Below, in pieces: positions 1-6,243 of a stretch of DNA of 8,498 bases. Below the pieces are notes generated by a model. It had not been told where the DNA came from, searched no databases, and saw only the letters and a list, made by a program, of their open reading frames with translations. The DNA comes from Ilumatobacteraceae bacterium (GTDB lineage: Bacteria; Actinomycetota; Acidimicrobiia; Acidimicrobiales; Ilumatobacteraceae), in contig JALRDI010000361.1 of the NCBI GenBank assembly GCA_023257035.1, positions 1 to 8,498 on the forward strand, written 5' to 3'. Made by a program: the position numbers and the translations under genes. Each line of letters opens with the position of its first letter. The first letter of the stretch is position 1.

Positions 1-301
1 CGTATTGACAGGTTGCAGTCGCTCTCACGGTGTCGTTCATCTCAACGGGTTTGAGCCAGTCGATATGTGCCGACGACGCGAGTGCAGTGCCGTCTTCGAT
101 TGAGCTTGCGAGCGACATTGCGACATCGGCGATCATGAAGATGTACGCACCGTGGCCAATGTTGTAGGCATTACACATCGACGGTTGCATCTGCATCGAA
201 ACAACGGTGCAATCATCACAGGTGCACTCAACGGTGATATTTCGGTCCGCAACGACAGGGTCGCTAGCGGCGAGACCCTGAGCGTGCTCGCTTCGGCTCA
301 T
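1..301 (-). CDS. PaaI-type hotdog thioesterase, C-terminus cut by window edge
   Basis: The first 100 codons are visible on the minus strand from an ATG at 301-299; the remainder lies beyond base 1. Residues about 47-64 (NIGHGAYIFMIADVAMSL) match the hotdog-helix signature of the PaaI/4HBT family, including the HG turn (H50-G51) and the Asp (D59) at the position of the PaaI catalytic aspartate. Residues about 79-86 (HIDWLKPV) match the next conserved strand. Family members hydrolyse acyl-CoA thioesters in the cytoplasm; PaaI itself acts on phenylacetyl-CoA derivatives. The start overlaps the nitroreductase stop by 4 nt (ATGA), which fixes the start and implies translational coupling. Oddities: the usual HGG is HGA, and there is a cysteine cluster (C26, C28, C31, C43) just before the signature. 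No other phenylacetate genes are visible, so the substrate is unknown and no symbol is given. Confidence 0.85.
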   Translation of the reverse strand, partial: MSRSEHAQGLAASDPVVADRNITVECTCDDCTVVSMQMQPSMCNAYNIGHGAYIFMIADVAMSLASSIEDGTALASSAHIDWLKPVEMNDTVRATATCQY

Positions 302-963
302 GCGCTAAAGCGCTCACCATCAAATCGATCGATCGTGGTGAAATCTTCGACTGGGTTGCGCTTCAGTTTCGTGAGTTGCTTCACCGGGTGCCCGAGCGGA
401 ACCATTGCCGCAACAGCGTGATGCTCGGGTAGTCCGAGCAGTTTCTGCACTTCAGGCTCTGAGTACGACAAGTACGTCGTGAGTACACCGGCGAGACCCT
501 CTGCCCTCGCTGCCAAGAGAATGTTCCAGACAAACGGATAGATCGAAGCGCCGCTAATTACCCCGACCCGATCGAGGATTGAGTCAAAACTGCACACCAC
601 GCTGAGATCGACCGAAATGACGAGCACCGCAGGTGCTTCGATCATCTCGTTGACACCGGGGAAGTCCTTGTCGATTGATCGTTCTGCTTCGAGATCAATT
701 GCTGATGGGATGACCGTGTTCCACGGGGCCTCGCCTGCAGCGACCTGGGCAACGTACTGATTGGTAGCCGGTTTGATCAGCGGCTTGAACTGCTCACGGA
801 TTGAACGGTCTTTGACCACGGTGACGTGCCAGCCTTGGCGGTTCCCGCCGTTTGGCGCAAAACGGGCGTTGTCGAGAATTCGGTAGAGCGTCGCATCATC
901 GACGGGCTCGTCTGTCCATTGACGACAAGAGAATGTTGTGCGCATTACCTCGGAAAGTTCCAT
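298..963 (-). CDS. Nitroreductase family FMN-dependent oxidoreductase
   Basis: From ATG 963 the product is 221 aa, normal for the family. Such enzymes use FMN and NAD(P)H to reduce nitro groups, quinones or related electrophiles in the cytoplasm. Visible family features are the N-terminal FMN-phosphate motif around residues 8-16 (RTTFSCRQW), a NGGNRQGW segment at 38-45, the central helix SGASIYPFVWNILLAARAEG at 137-156 followed by GVLTT, PLGHPV at 189-194, and a C-terminal RNPVEDFTTIDRF. The reading frame extends upstream to a TTG at 996, which would overlap the zinc-ribbon gene by 14 nt. I prefer ATG 963 because homologues usually begin with a sequence like MELSEVMR, although neither start has a strong Shine-Dalgarno. 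It lies in the leftward cluster and overlaps the downstream thioesterase by 4 nt. The physiological substrate cannot be read from the sequence. Confidence 0.9.
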   Translation of the reverse strand: MELSEVMRTTFSCRQWTDEPVDDATLYRILDNARFAPNGGNRQGWHVTVVKDRSIREQFKPLIKPATNQYVAQVAAGEAPWNTVIPSAIDLEAERSIDKDFPGVNEMIEAPAVLVISVDLSVVCSFDSILDRVGVISGASIYPFVWNILLAARAEGLAGVLTTYLSYSEPEVQKLLGLPEHHAVAAMVPLGHPVKQLTKLKRNPVEDFTTIDRFDGERFSA

Positions 964-982
964 AGGTAAAGGGTAGTCGCTC

Positions 983-1165
983 TCAGGGTCCGGCAACCTG
1001 CTGAAGTTTGGTGCGATTACACGCTGGGCAGGACAATTGCTCCGTTGAAGTTACGAAGCGACCTCGGAGCACAGATTCGAGATTGACCTTCCACCTCACA
1101 GGCTCACTCTCATCGGAGCAGTTGCGGCATTCGAACCAGGCGAAGTAACTGTTGTCGGCACTCAT
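983..1165 (-). CDS. Small zinc-ribbon protein, function unknown
   Basis: This is a 60-aa protein not assigned to a named family. Two CxxC pairs, CRNC (C13, C16) and CPAC (C46, C49), are about 30 residues apart, the layout of a zinc ribbon. A WKVNLESVLRGRF stretch between them probably supplies the strands of the fold. There is no signal peptide or membrane segment, so it is likely cytoplasmic. GTG (1168) and ATG (1165) are adjacent possible starts; I chose ATG. No Shine-Dalgarno is evident upstream. It lies between the GNAT and nitroreductase genes in the same direction, about 34 nt after the first and 19 nt before the second, which supports a real operon member. It might bind nucleic acid or a partner protein, but this is a guess. 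Its small size makes the gene call less secure than its neighbours. Confidence 0.6.
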   Translation of the reverse strand: MSADNSYFAWFECRNCSDESEPVRWKVNLESVLRGRFVTSTEQLSCPACNRTKLQQVAGP

Positions 1166-1199
1166 CACAATAAGGAGAGGTCACTCGAAGGGTGTCGTG

Positions 1200-1808
1200 T
1201 CATTTGCGTTCTCCACGACGGTCGAGCCACTCCTCGCGAAGCAACGAATACATCGCGCTATCGCGATATCCGCCGTCGCTCGCCGGCATATGGCGTCGCA
1301 GAATTCCATCAAAGGTTGCGCCGGCGCGTTCGATGTTCCTACGTGACCGTTCGTTGCGCGCATCGGTCTTCAGTGTGATGCGTTCAACGCCGAGTACGTC
1401 AAAGGCGTAGTTGAACATGAGCACCTTTGCTTCCGCATTGATGCCAGTGCGTTGGGCTTCAGAAATAAGCCAGGTGTAGCCAACTTCAATCGCAATTGGT
1501 GTTGATCGAGGTTGCTCGTCAATCGGTTCCCAATATTCGGCTGACATGAAGCGGGTGCTTCCGACTACCCGATCATCAGATCGACGGATTGTTGCGAACG
1601 CGAGGCCTTCGGATCGCTCGTGCTGCTCTCGTGCGGTGGTGATGTATAGCGCCACGGCCTCGGGGGTCGCGACTGGAACGCTCGTGAGCCCGAAGGTTGA
1701 GCGATCAGTTGATGCAGCTTCAAGCATCGCCGGTGCATGGTCAAAGGTGAGAGGCTCCAGGCGAACAAGTTCACCCTGCAGCACGACCTCGCTGAGCGGC
1801 GAACCCAC
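1200..1808 (-). CDS. GNAT N-acetyltransferase, RimJ/RimL-like
   Basis: From GTG 1808 the product is 202 aa. It belongs to the GNAT superfamily, which moves an acetyl group from acetyl-CoA to an amine. The N-terminal strand (GELVRLEPLTFDHAPAML, residues 12-29) is typical of the RimJ/RimL-like (Acetyltransf_3) branch. The acetyl-CoA pyrophosphate loop is QRTGINAEA (119-127), a variant of Q/RxxGxG/A. Residues 152-164 (NERSRRNIERAGA) are the conserved segment where such enzymes carry an N-x-x-S-R motif, and YRDSAMYSLL (181-190) is the closing strand. An in-frame ATG at 1859 would add 17 residues lying inside the end of the PaiB gene and unlike known GNAT N-termini. GTG 1808 begins 1 nt after the PaiB stop, so I prefer it. 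The tight junction indicates co-transcription and probable translational coupling with PaiB. The substrate (protein N-terminus, small amine or antibiotic) is unknown. Confidence 0.87.
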   Translation of the reverse strand: MGSPLSEVVLQGELVRLEPLTFDHAPAMLEAASTDRSTFGLTSVPVATPEAVALYITTAREQHERSEGLAFATIRRSDDRVVGSTRFMSAEYWEPIDEQPRSTPIAIEVGYTWLISEAQRTGINAEAKVLMFNYAFDVLGVERITLKTDARNERSRRNIERAGATFDGILRRHMPASDGGYRDSAMYSLLREEWLDRRGERK

Positions 1809-1809
1809 C

Positions 1810-2421
1810 TCACCGCATCCAGTCTGCGATGGCTCGCTGCGCATCGGAGCCAGACTCATACTGCGCTTTCACAGCCGCTGCGTCTTCAGGTAAGCGGTTT
1901 TGACTGGCCTTCGCCTTTCCAGTGATCTCAGACACCACGAGTTCAACACTGACGATCGCTTTCCGTTGCGCCTCAATGAAGTCAAACGGGGCATCAGACA
2001 CTGCCCACGGTTCGGTGGAGTGCTGCTCGTGATGATCGGTGAGCGTACGCAGGAGAGACTCTTCATCTGCGTCAGACAGCGCCTGAAGCGTTCCGCGAAC
2101 CTCGATGGTGACGTAATTCCATGTCGGAACAACCTTGCCATCGGTCCGCTTTGAGGGGTAGAGCGACGGCGAGACGTAGGAATCAGCGAGGTGAGTGATG
2201 AGAAGGCAATCTGATGCTGCGAGAGCGGAATGCCAATGAGAGTTCGCCTTCGCAAAATGCGCCCAAATCCTCAACCCGTCGGCGTTGTCCACCACGATGA
2301 ACGGAAGAAAGGTCGACTCGATGTGGCCGTCGTGAGCCGTCACGAAATAGCCAGCGCCGATTTCTTTAAGAGCAGCGAGCGCTTCAGCATCCGGCATCGC
2401 GAATGCTTGAGGAACGTACAT
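1810..2421 (-). CDS. PaiB-family FMN-binding protein (putative transcriptional regulator)
   Basis: The product is 203 aa, the usual length for PaiB proteins, which have a split-barrel flavin-binding fold. Family landmarks occur in order: start MYVPQAFA, AHFAKANSHW (54-63), SYVSPSLYPSK (81-91), VPTWNYV (98-104), and GKAKASQNR (168-176) near the C-terminus. Bacillus subtilis PaiB is described as a negative regulator of sporulation and protease genes and is encoded beside the acetyltransferase PaiA. Direct DNA binding is poorly established for the family, so an enzymatic or flavin-sensor role is also possible. It is the first gene of the leftward cluster and is followed within 1 nt by a GNAT gene. 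The ATG sits inside a 12-bp palindrome (2415-2426), and no clear Shine-Dalgarno precedes it. I withhold the symbol because orthology to Bacillus paiB is not shown. Confidence 0.9.
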   Translation of the reverse strand: MYVPQAFAMPDAEALAALKEIGAGYFVTAHDGHIESTFLPFIVVDNADGLRIWAHFAKANSHWHSALAASDCLLITHLADSYVSPSLYPSKRTDGKVVPTWNYVTIEVRGTLQALSDADEESLLRTLTDHHEQHSTEPWAVSDAPFDFIEAQRKAIVSVELVVSEITGKAKASQNRLPEDAAAVKAQYESGSDAQRAIADWMR

Positions 2422-2426
2422 GTACG
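2415..2426. repeat. 12-bp perfect palindrome at the PaiB start codon
   Basis: CGTACATGTACG is identical to its reverse complement. It contains the PaiB initiation codon (minus-strand ATG at 2421-2419) and the next codon. It could be an operator or an RNA hairpin at the start, but part of it is dictated by the coding sequence (Met-Tyr-Val), so a regulatory role is speculative. Confidence 0.4.
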
Positions 2427-2498
2427 CATCGTAGGCACGATGACGTTGTGGGACGTGACCAAGGCCGCCTCTCGCCGCATGATCTGTTCTGTGACACG
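2422..2498. promoter_or_regulatory. Divergent promoter region between PaiB and epoxide hydrolase
   Basis: These 77 bp separate two genes that read away from each other, so promoters for both must lie here or extend into the coding ends. I cannot pick out convincing -10/-35 boxes on either strand. The left third contains the inverted repeat at 2427-2442. An ACGT-(6 nt)-ACGT pair follows at about 2443-2456. Confidence 0.5.
2427..2442. repeat. Inverted repeat CATCGT-N4-ACGATG, candidate operator
   Basis: The 6-bp arms are perfect and flank a 4-nt spacer (AGGC). The repeat lies directly next to the palindrome at the PaiB start, in the leader of the leftward cluster and upstream of the divergent epoxide hydrolase. 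The size and symmetry suit a dimeric repressor site or a small hairpin in the mRNA leader. A 6-bp inverted repeat can arise by chance, so only its position adds weight. Confidence 0.35.
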
Positions 2499-3665
2499 AT
2501 GGAGATGATGCGCCCGTTCACCCTTGACCCATTCACTATTGACATCCCGCAAGCCGATATCGACGATCTCCACCGTCGACTGGATGCGACCCGCTGGCCG
2601 GAGGCCGAAACGGTCGACGATTGGAGTCAGGGGGTTCCACTCGCGTACATCAAAGAGTTGGCTGAGTATTGGCGGCACTCGTATGACTGGCGTAGTCGTG
2701 AAGTCCGGATGAACGCATTCGACCAATTCGTCACTGAGATCGACGACCTCACGATTCATTTCATTCATCAGCGTTCCCCAGAACAGAACGCGATGCCGTT
2801 ACTCATTACTCATGGGTGGCCGGGCTCAATCGTTGAGTTCCTCGAAGTGATTGGCCCTCTCACTGACCCGGTTGCTCACGGCGGAAGGGCAGAGGACGCA
2901 TTTCATGTGGTGTGCCCTTCGCTTCCCGGTTACGGATTCTCAAGTAAGCCAACGGCGAACGGCACTGGTGTTCCGAAGATCGCATCGATTTGGGCAACGT
3001 TGATGGAGCGGCTTGGATACGACCGATGGGTTGCGCAGGGGGGTGACTGGGGTTCTGCCGTCACGACACAAATCGGTCGAGATGCATCGTCACAGTTCGA
3101 TCATGGATGCATCGGCATCCATGTCAATATGCCAATTGCCGCTCCAACCGAGAAGGCGATGAGCGATCCCGATGAAGGAGACCAAGCAGCCTTTGCTGCG
3201 CTTGGTTATTACCAGCAGTGGGACTCCGGCTACTCAAAACAGCAAGCGACTCGCCCGCAGACATTGGGGTACTCGCTCGTCGATTCTCCGGTTGGTCAAC
3301 TTGCATGGATTATCGAGAAGTTCTGGGCATGGACCGATTGCGATGGGCACCCTGAAAATGCGCTCAGTCGTGACGCGATGCTCGACGACGTGATGCTCTA
3401 CTGGCTCACCGGCTCAGGTGCATCGTCGGCGCGTCTGTACTGGGAGAGCTTCGGGGCGTTTGGTGGCGGAGAAACTGTCACTATTCCGTCGGGGATCGCG
3501 GCGTTCCCGAAAGAAATCATTCGGCCGCCACGGTCGTGGTGCGAAAACTCGTACAACGTCACCCACTGGACCGACATGCCAAAAGGTGGCCACTTCGCTG
3601 CCTTCGAACAGCCTGCTCTCTATGTTGACGACGTGCGGAGTTGTTTTCGCTCGTTGCGCCCGTAG
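2499..3665 (+). CDS. Epoxide hydrolase, EHN-domain alpha/beta-hydrolase
   Basis: The product is 388 aa and resembles soluble bacterial relatives of microsomal epoxide hydrolase, which add water to epoxides to give vicinal diols through a covalent ester. The EHN domain (about residues 6-95) begins FTLDPFTIDIPQADIDDLHR. The alpha/beta-hydrolase core has the oxyanion-hole motif HGWPGS (105-110), the nucleophile motif GGDWGS with D183, and GGHFAAFE (363-370) with catalytic H365. E339 in FPKE aligns with the acid of mammalian microsomal enzymes. Y245 (DSGY) and Y314 (ARLYWES) match the two lid tyrosines that polarise the epoxide, so the active site appears complete. There is no membrane anchor. 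ATG 2499 is the first of three nearby Mets (2505 and 2508 are alternatives); the frame opens upstream to 2403 but would overlap PaiB. The substrate is unknown. The stop lies 1 bp from the stop of the convergent synthetase gene. Confidence 0.93.
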   Translation: MEMMRPFTLDPFTIDIPQADIDDLHRRLDATRWPEAETVDDWSQGVPLAYIKELAEYWRHSYDWRSREVRMNAFDQFVTEIDDLTIHFIHQRSPEQNAMPLLITHGWPGSIVEFLEVIGPLTDPVAHGGRAEDAFHVVCPSLPGYGFSSKPTANGTGVPKIASIWATLMERLGYDRWVAQGGDWGSAVTTQIGRDASSQFDHGCIGIHVNMPIAAPTEKAMSDPDEGDQAAFAALGYYQQWDSGYSKQQATRPQTLGYSLVDSPVGQLAWIIEKFWAWTDCDGHPENALSRDAMLDDVMLYWLTGSGASSARLYWESFGAFGGGETVTIPSGIAAFPKEIIRPPRSWCENSYNVTHWTDMPKGGHFAAFEQPALYVDDVRSCFRSLRP

Positions 3666-3666
3666 A

Positions 3667-5226
3667 TCAGACGATCTTGTTGGTGCCTTCGCCCCAGTAG
3701 CGGTCGCGCAGTAGGCGCTTGTAGAGCTTGCCCGTCGGCAGCCGTGGCAACTCGGCCTCATAATCAATTGACCGAGGAACCTTCTGGCGTGAAAGGTGCT
3801 CACGGCAATGCTGCAGCAACTCTTCGGTGAGTTCATCGCCAGCAGTGATGTCGGGCATTACCTGAATGACGGCCTTCACCTCTTCGCCAAGGTCTTCGTT
3901 TGGCACGCCGAACACGGCAGCATCAAACACTTTCGGATGGGTGATGAGGAGATCCTCGATCTCCTGTGGGTAGATATTTACGCCACCGGAAATGATCATG
4001 AACGTTTTGCGGTCGGTCAGATACAAGAACCCATCATCATCGACATACCCAATGTCGCCGACCGTGGTCATCGTGCCGTCAGCCGAAGTGGACTCTTTTG
4101 TTTTTTCTGGGTCGTCGAGGTAGCTGAACTCGGTACCGGATCCGAACCACAGCGTGCCAGGAGTTCCATTCGGCAGCTCATTCATCTCGTCATCCATCAC
4201 ATGAACCTCGCCGAGCACAATCTTGCCTACCGTGCCGGGATGTGAGAGCCATTGCTCGCTGTCGCAAGACGCAAATCCAAGGCCTTCAGTTGCGCCGTAA
4301 TACTCGTGGATAATCGGACCCCACCATTCGATCATCTGCTGCTTGACCTTCACCGGGCACGGAGCAGCAGCGTGAACCGCAAACTCAAGCGACGAGAGAT
4401 CGAACTGCAAACGCTGATCGTCGGACAGCTTCAACATTCGAGAGAACATTGTCGGCACAAGCTGCGAATGGCTCACGCTGTAGGTCTCAATGAGGCGGAG
4501 GTATTCAACCGGGTCAAACTTCTCCATGATGATGACAGTGCCGCCAGCCCGAAGCGTCAGTGCAACAGCGGCCTGAGGCGCCGAGTGATATAGCGGGGCA
4601 GGGGAGAGGTACATCATCCCTTCGCGGTATTGCCACAGGTTCATCAAGAAGGTGTACAGCGGAAGCATTTCGGCTGGTGGCTGATCTGGCAAGGGGCGAA
4701 GAATTCCCTTTGGTCGACCGGTTGTGCCGGAGGAATACAGCATCGGAGTGCCAAGTGACTCATCAGCAATTGGTGTCGTTGGCATCGATCCGGTCGCTTC
4801 GGCGTAATCGACAACACGAGGATCAGAAATATCGCTCGGAACTCCACCGCAGACGAAGACCTTTCTGACATTCGGCGCACCGTCAAGGGCTTCGAGCGCA
4901 GTATGGACATTTGCGGTTGAGGTCACCAAGACCTCTGAACGCGAGTTCGACAGAATGTAGGCGAGCTCTTCTGGTGTGAGAAACGAGTTCACACAGGTGT
5001 AGTACGCGCCAGAACGCTCTCCTGCAGCGCAGGACTCCATGTACCACTCGTTGTTTTCCATAAAAATGGAGTAGTGGTCGAGGCGTTGTAAACCCTCTGA
5101 GCGCAACACATGGGCCAATTGATTGGCTCGACCCTCAAACTCGCTGTACGAAATGGTCTTGCCCGTTGACGCCATGATGATGGCGGGGCGGTCCGGGTTA
5201 TTGATTGCGTGCCGGTCGAGATACAC
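3667..5226 (-). CDS. AMP-forming acyl-CoA synthetase (FadD-like)
   Basis: The product is 519 aa, typical of the ANL superfamily. It activates a carboxylic acid with ATP to an acyl-adenylate and then forms the CoA thioester. Motifs in order are the phosphate loop YSSGTTGRPKG (164-174), YYGATEG (309-315), the ribose-binding segment GDIGYVDDDGFLYLTDR (390-406, D391 and R406), the hinge/C-domain motif SGGVNIYPQEIE (413-424) and the catalytic lysine K500 in PTGK, so the enzyme looks functional. It lacks membrane segments. The start is GTG 5226, because GGAGG lies 5 nt upstream and the resulting N-terminus (MYLDRHAINNPDRPAI) matches the family; a TTG at 5250 would be upstream of that ribosome site. 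It is transcribed alone, divergent from the LLM oxidoreductase. The substrate may be a fatty or aromatic acid, or a steroid side chain; the sequence does not settle it. Confidence 0.94.
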   Translation of the reverse strand: MYLDRHAINNPDRPAIIMASTGKTISYSEFEGRANQLAHVLRSEGLQRLDHYSIFMENNEWYMESCAAGERSGAYYTCVNSFLTPEELAYILSNSRSEVLVTSTANVHTALEALDGAPNVRKVFVCGGVPSDISDPRVVDYAEATGSMPTTPIADESLGTPMLYSSGTTGRPKGILRPLPDQPPAEMLPLYTFLMNLWQYREGMMYLSPAPLYHSAPQAAVALTLRAGGTVIIMEKFDPVEYLRLIETYSVSHSQLVPTMFSRMLKLSDDQRLQFDLSSLEFAVHAAAPCPVKVKQQMIEWWGPIIHEYYGATEGLGFASCDSEQWLSHPGTVGKIVLGEVHVMDDEMNELPNGTPGTLWFGSGTEFSYLDDPEKTKESTSADGTMTTVGDIGYVDDDGFLYLTDRKTFMIISGGVNIYPQEIEDLLITHPKVFDAAVFGVPNEDLGEEVKAVIQVMPDITAGDELTEELLQHCREHLSRQKVPRSIDYEAELPRLPTGKLYKRLLRDRYWGEGTNKIV

Positions 5227-5349
5227 CGTTACCTCCAGATGGTTACTCAAAGCCTAGACAAACTCGATGACAGCGATTTATTCGGAGGCGTGCCCTTGAG
5301 GCCTCGCTCCATCCGGCAGGAGGAACCGCAAGTTCGCTAGGTTCACCAG
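5227..5349. promoter_or_regulatory. Divergent promoter region with the synthetase ribosome-binding site
   Basis: These 123 bp separate the leftward synthetase from the rightward LLM gene. On the minus strand GGAGG (5236-5232), 5 nt before GTG 5226, is a strong Shine-Dalgarno and decides that start. On the plus strand an AGGAGGA stands at 5318-5324 but has no start codon at usual spacing. An 8-bp palindrome GAGGCCTC (5298-5305) and a preceding GAGGC at 5285-5289 could be protein-binding or structured elements. I could not identify confident -10/-35 boxes. Confidence 0.5.
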
Positions 5350-6243
5350 ATGGACATCGCCGTATTTGGATTCGACCCAACCGTAGAAGCGCTTGAGAAC
5401 AGCCTCCGAGAAGCGGCCGAACAGGGCTTCCCGAGTTTCTGGATGCCGCAAATTTTTGGCATGGACGCACTCACCGCGATCGCCGTTGCCGCGAAGAATG
5501 TTCCGGAGATAAAAGTTGGCACTTCAGTCATCCCGACCTATCCGCGTCATCCAATGGTGCTTGCTCAGCAGGCGCTGACCACACAGTCGGTGATCGGTGG
5601 CCGCCTCCAACTTGGGATTGGTCTTTCGCATCAGCCAGTAGTCGAAGGCATGTGGGGTATTTCGTTCGACAAGCCAGTGAGACACATGTCTGACTATCTC
5701 TCGATCCTCACCCCGCTGTTGCAGGATCGCCGGGTGTCGTTCTCTGGCGAGTCGCTCACCGGTCGAGGTGAAATTACTCCTCCACCAGCAGATGCTCCGC
5801 CGGTGCTCGTCGCCGCACTCGGGCCGCAGATGCTGCGTCTTGCTGGTCGTGTGGCCGATGGAACGATTACCTGGATGACCGGCCCCGAGACCATTCGAAC
5901 ACTCACCGCTCCAACGATCAACACTGCTGCGCAAGAGGCTGGGCGCCCTGCACCGCAAGTGTTGATGGGGCTGCCAGTGTGCGTGACCGACGATGTCGAC
6001 GCAGCAAGAGCGCGAGCCGATCGTGACTACGCGATTTACGGCCAACTGCCGTCGTATCGGGCAATGCTCGATCGTGAGGGTGCTGCGACTCCAGCTGATG
6101 TAGCCATCATTGGCGATGCTTCAGAAGTCGCTGGTCGAATTACTGCTCTCGCAGATTGCGGAGTCACCACGTTCGCAGCATCTGCGTTTGGTAACCCAGA
6201 TGAGCTTGCTGCGACGCGCGAAGTGATGATCAGTCTGCTCTGA
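5350..6243 (+). CDS. LLM-class (probably F420-dependent) oxidoreductase
   Basis: The product is 297 aa, a TIM-barrel protein of the luciferase-like monooxygenase superfamily. It resembles the actinobacterial F420-dependent group whose model is named after MSMEG_4879. Characteristic segments are MDIAVFGFD at the first strand, GTSVIPTYPRHPMVLAQQAL (57-76), GGRLQLGIGLSH (83-94), and PPVLVAALGPQMLRLAGRVA (150-169) followed by ADGTITWM. Members bind F420 or FMN and oxidise or reduce varied small molecules; cofactor choice cannot be proved from sequence. ATG 5350 is the first possible start, since an in-frame TAG lies at 5338-5340; the only nearby Shine-Dalgarno-like element is a weak AGG at 5339-5341. 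It diverges from the acyl-CoA synthetase, suggesting shared control. The TGA stop touches the convergent thioesterase stop with no base between. No truncation is seen. Confidence 0.92.
   Translation: MDIAVFGFDPTVEALENSLREAAEQGFPSFWMPQIFGMDALTAIAVAAKNVPEIKVGTSVIPTYPRHPMVLAQQALTTQSVIGGRLQLGIGLSHQPVVEGMWGISFDKPVRHMSDYLSILTPLLQDRRVSFSGESLTGRGEITPPPADAPPVLVAALGPQMLRLAGRVADGTITWMTGPETIRTLTAPTINTAAQEAGRPAPQVLMGLPVCVTDDVDAARARADRDYAIYGQLPSYRAMLDREGAATPADVAIIGDASEVAGRITALADCGVTTFAASAFGNPDELAATREVMISLL

Noticed and set aside
1809..1859. Longer GNAT start at ATG 1859
   Set aside because: It would overlap the PaiB gene by 50 nt with a non-family N-terminus; GTG 1808 sits right after the PaiB stop. It remains possible but less likely.
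2403..2498. Upstream extension of the epoxide hydrolase to the ATG at 2403
   Set aside because: The extra 32 residues overlap the PaiB start, are unlike any EHN domain N-terminus, and are replaced by good Met starts at 2499-2508.
3796..4245. Plus-strand open frame of 149 codons inside the acyl-CoA synthetase gene
   Set aside because: It lies opposite the strongly conserved C-terminal domain of the synthetase and its product shows no recognisable family; it is an antisense shadow.
5524..6045. Minus-strand open frame of 173 codons opposite the LLM oxidoreductase
   Set aside because: The plus-strand frame carries all family motifs, whereas this frame has low-complexity Arg/His/Ser-rich composition and no ribosome site.
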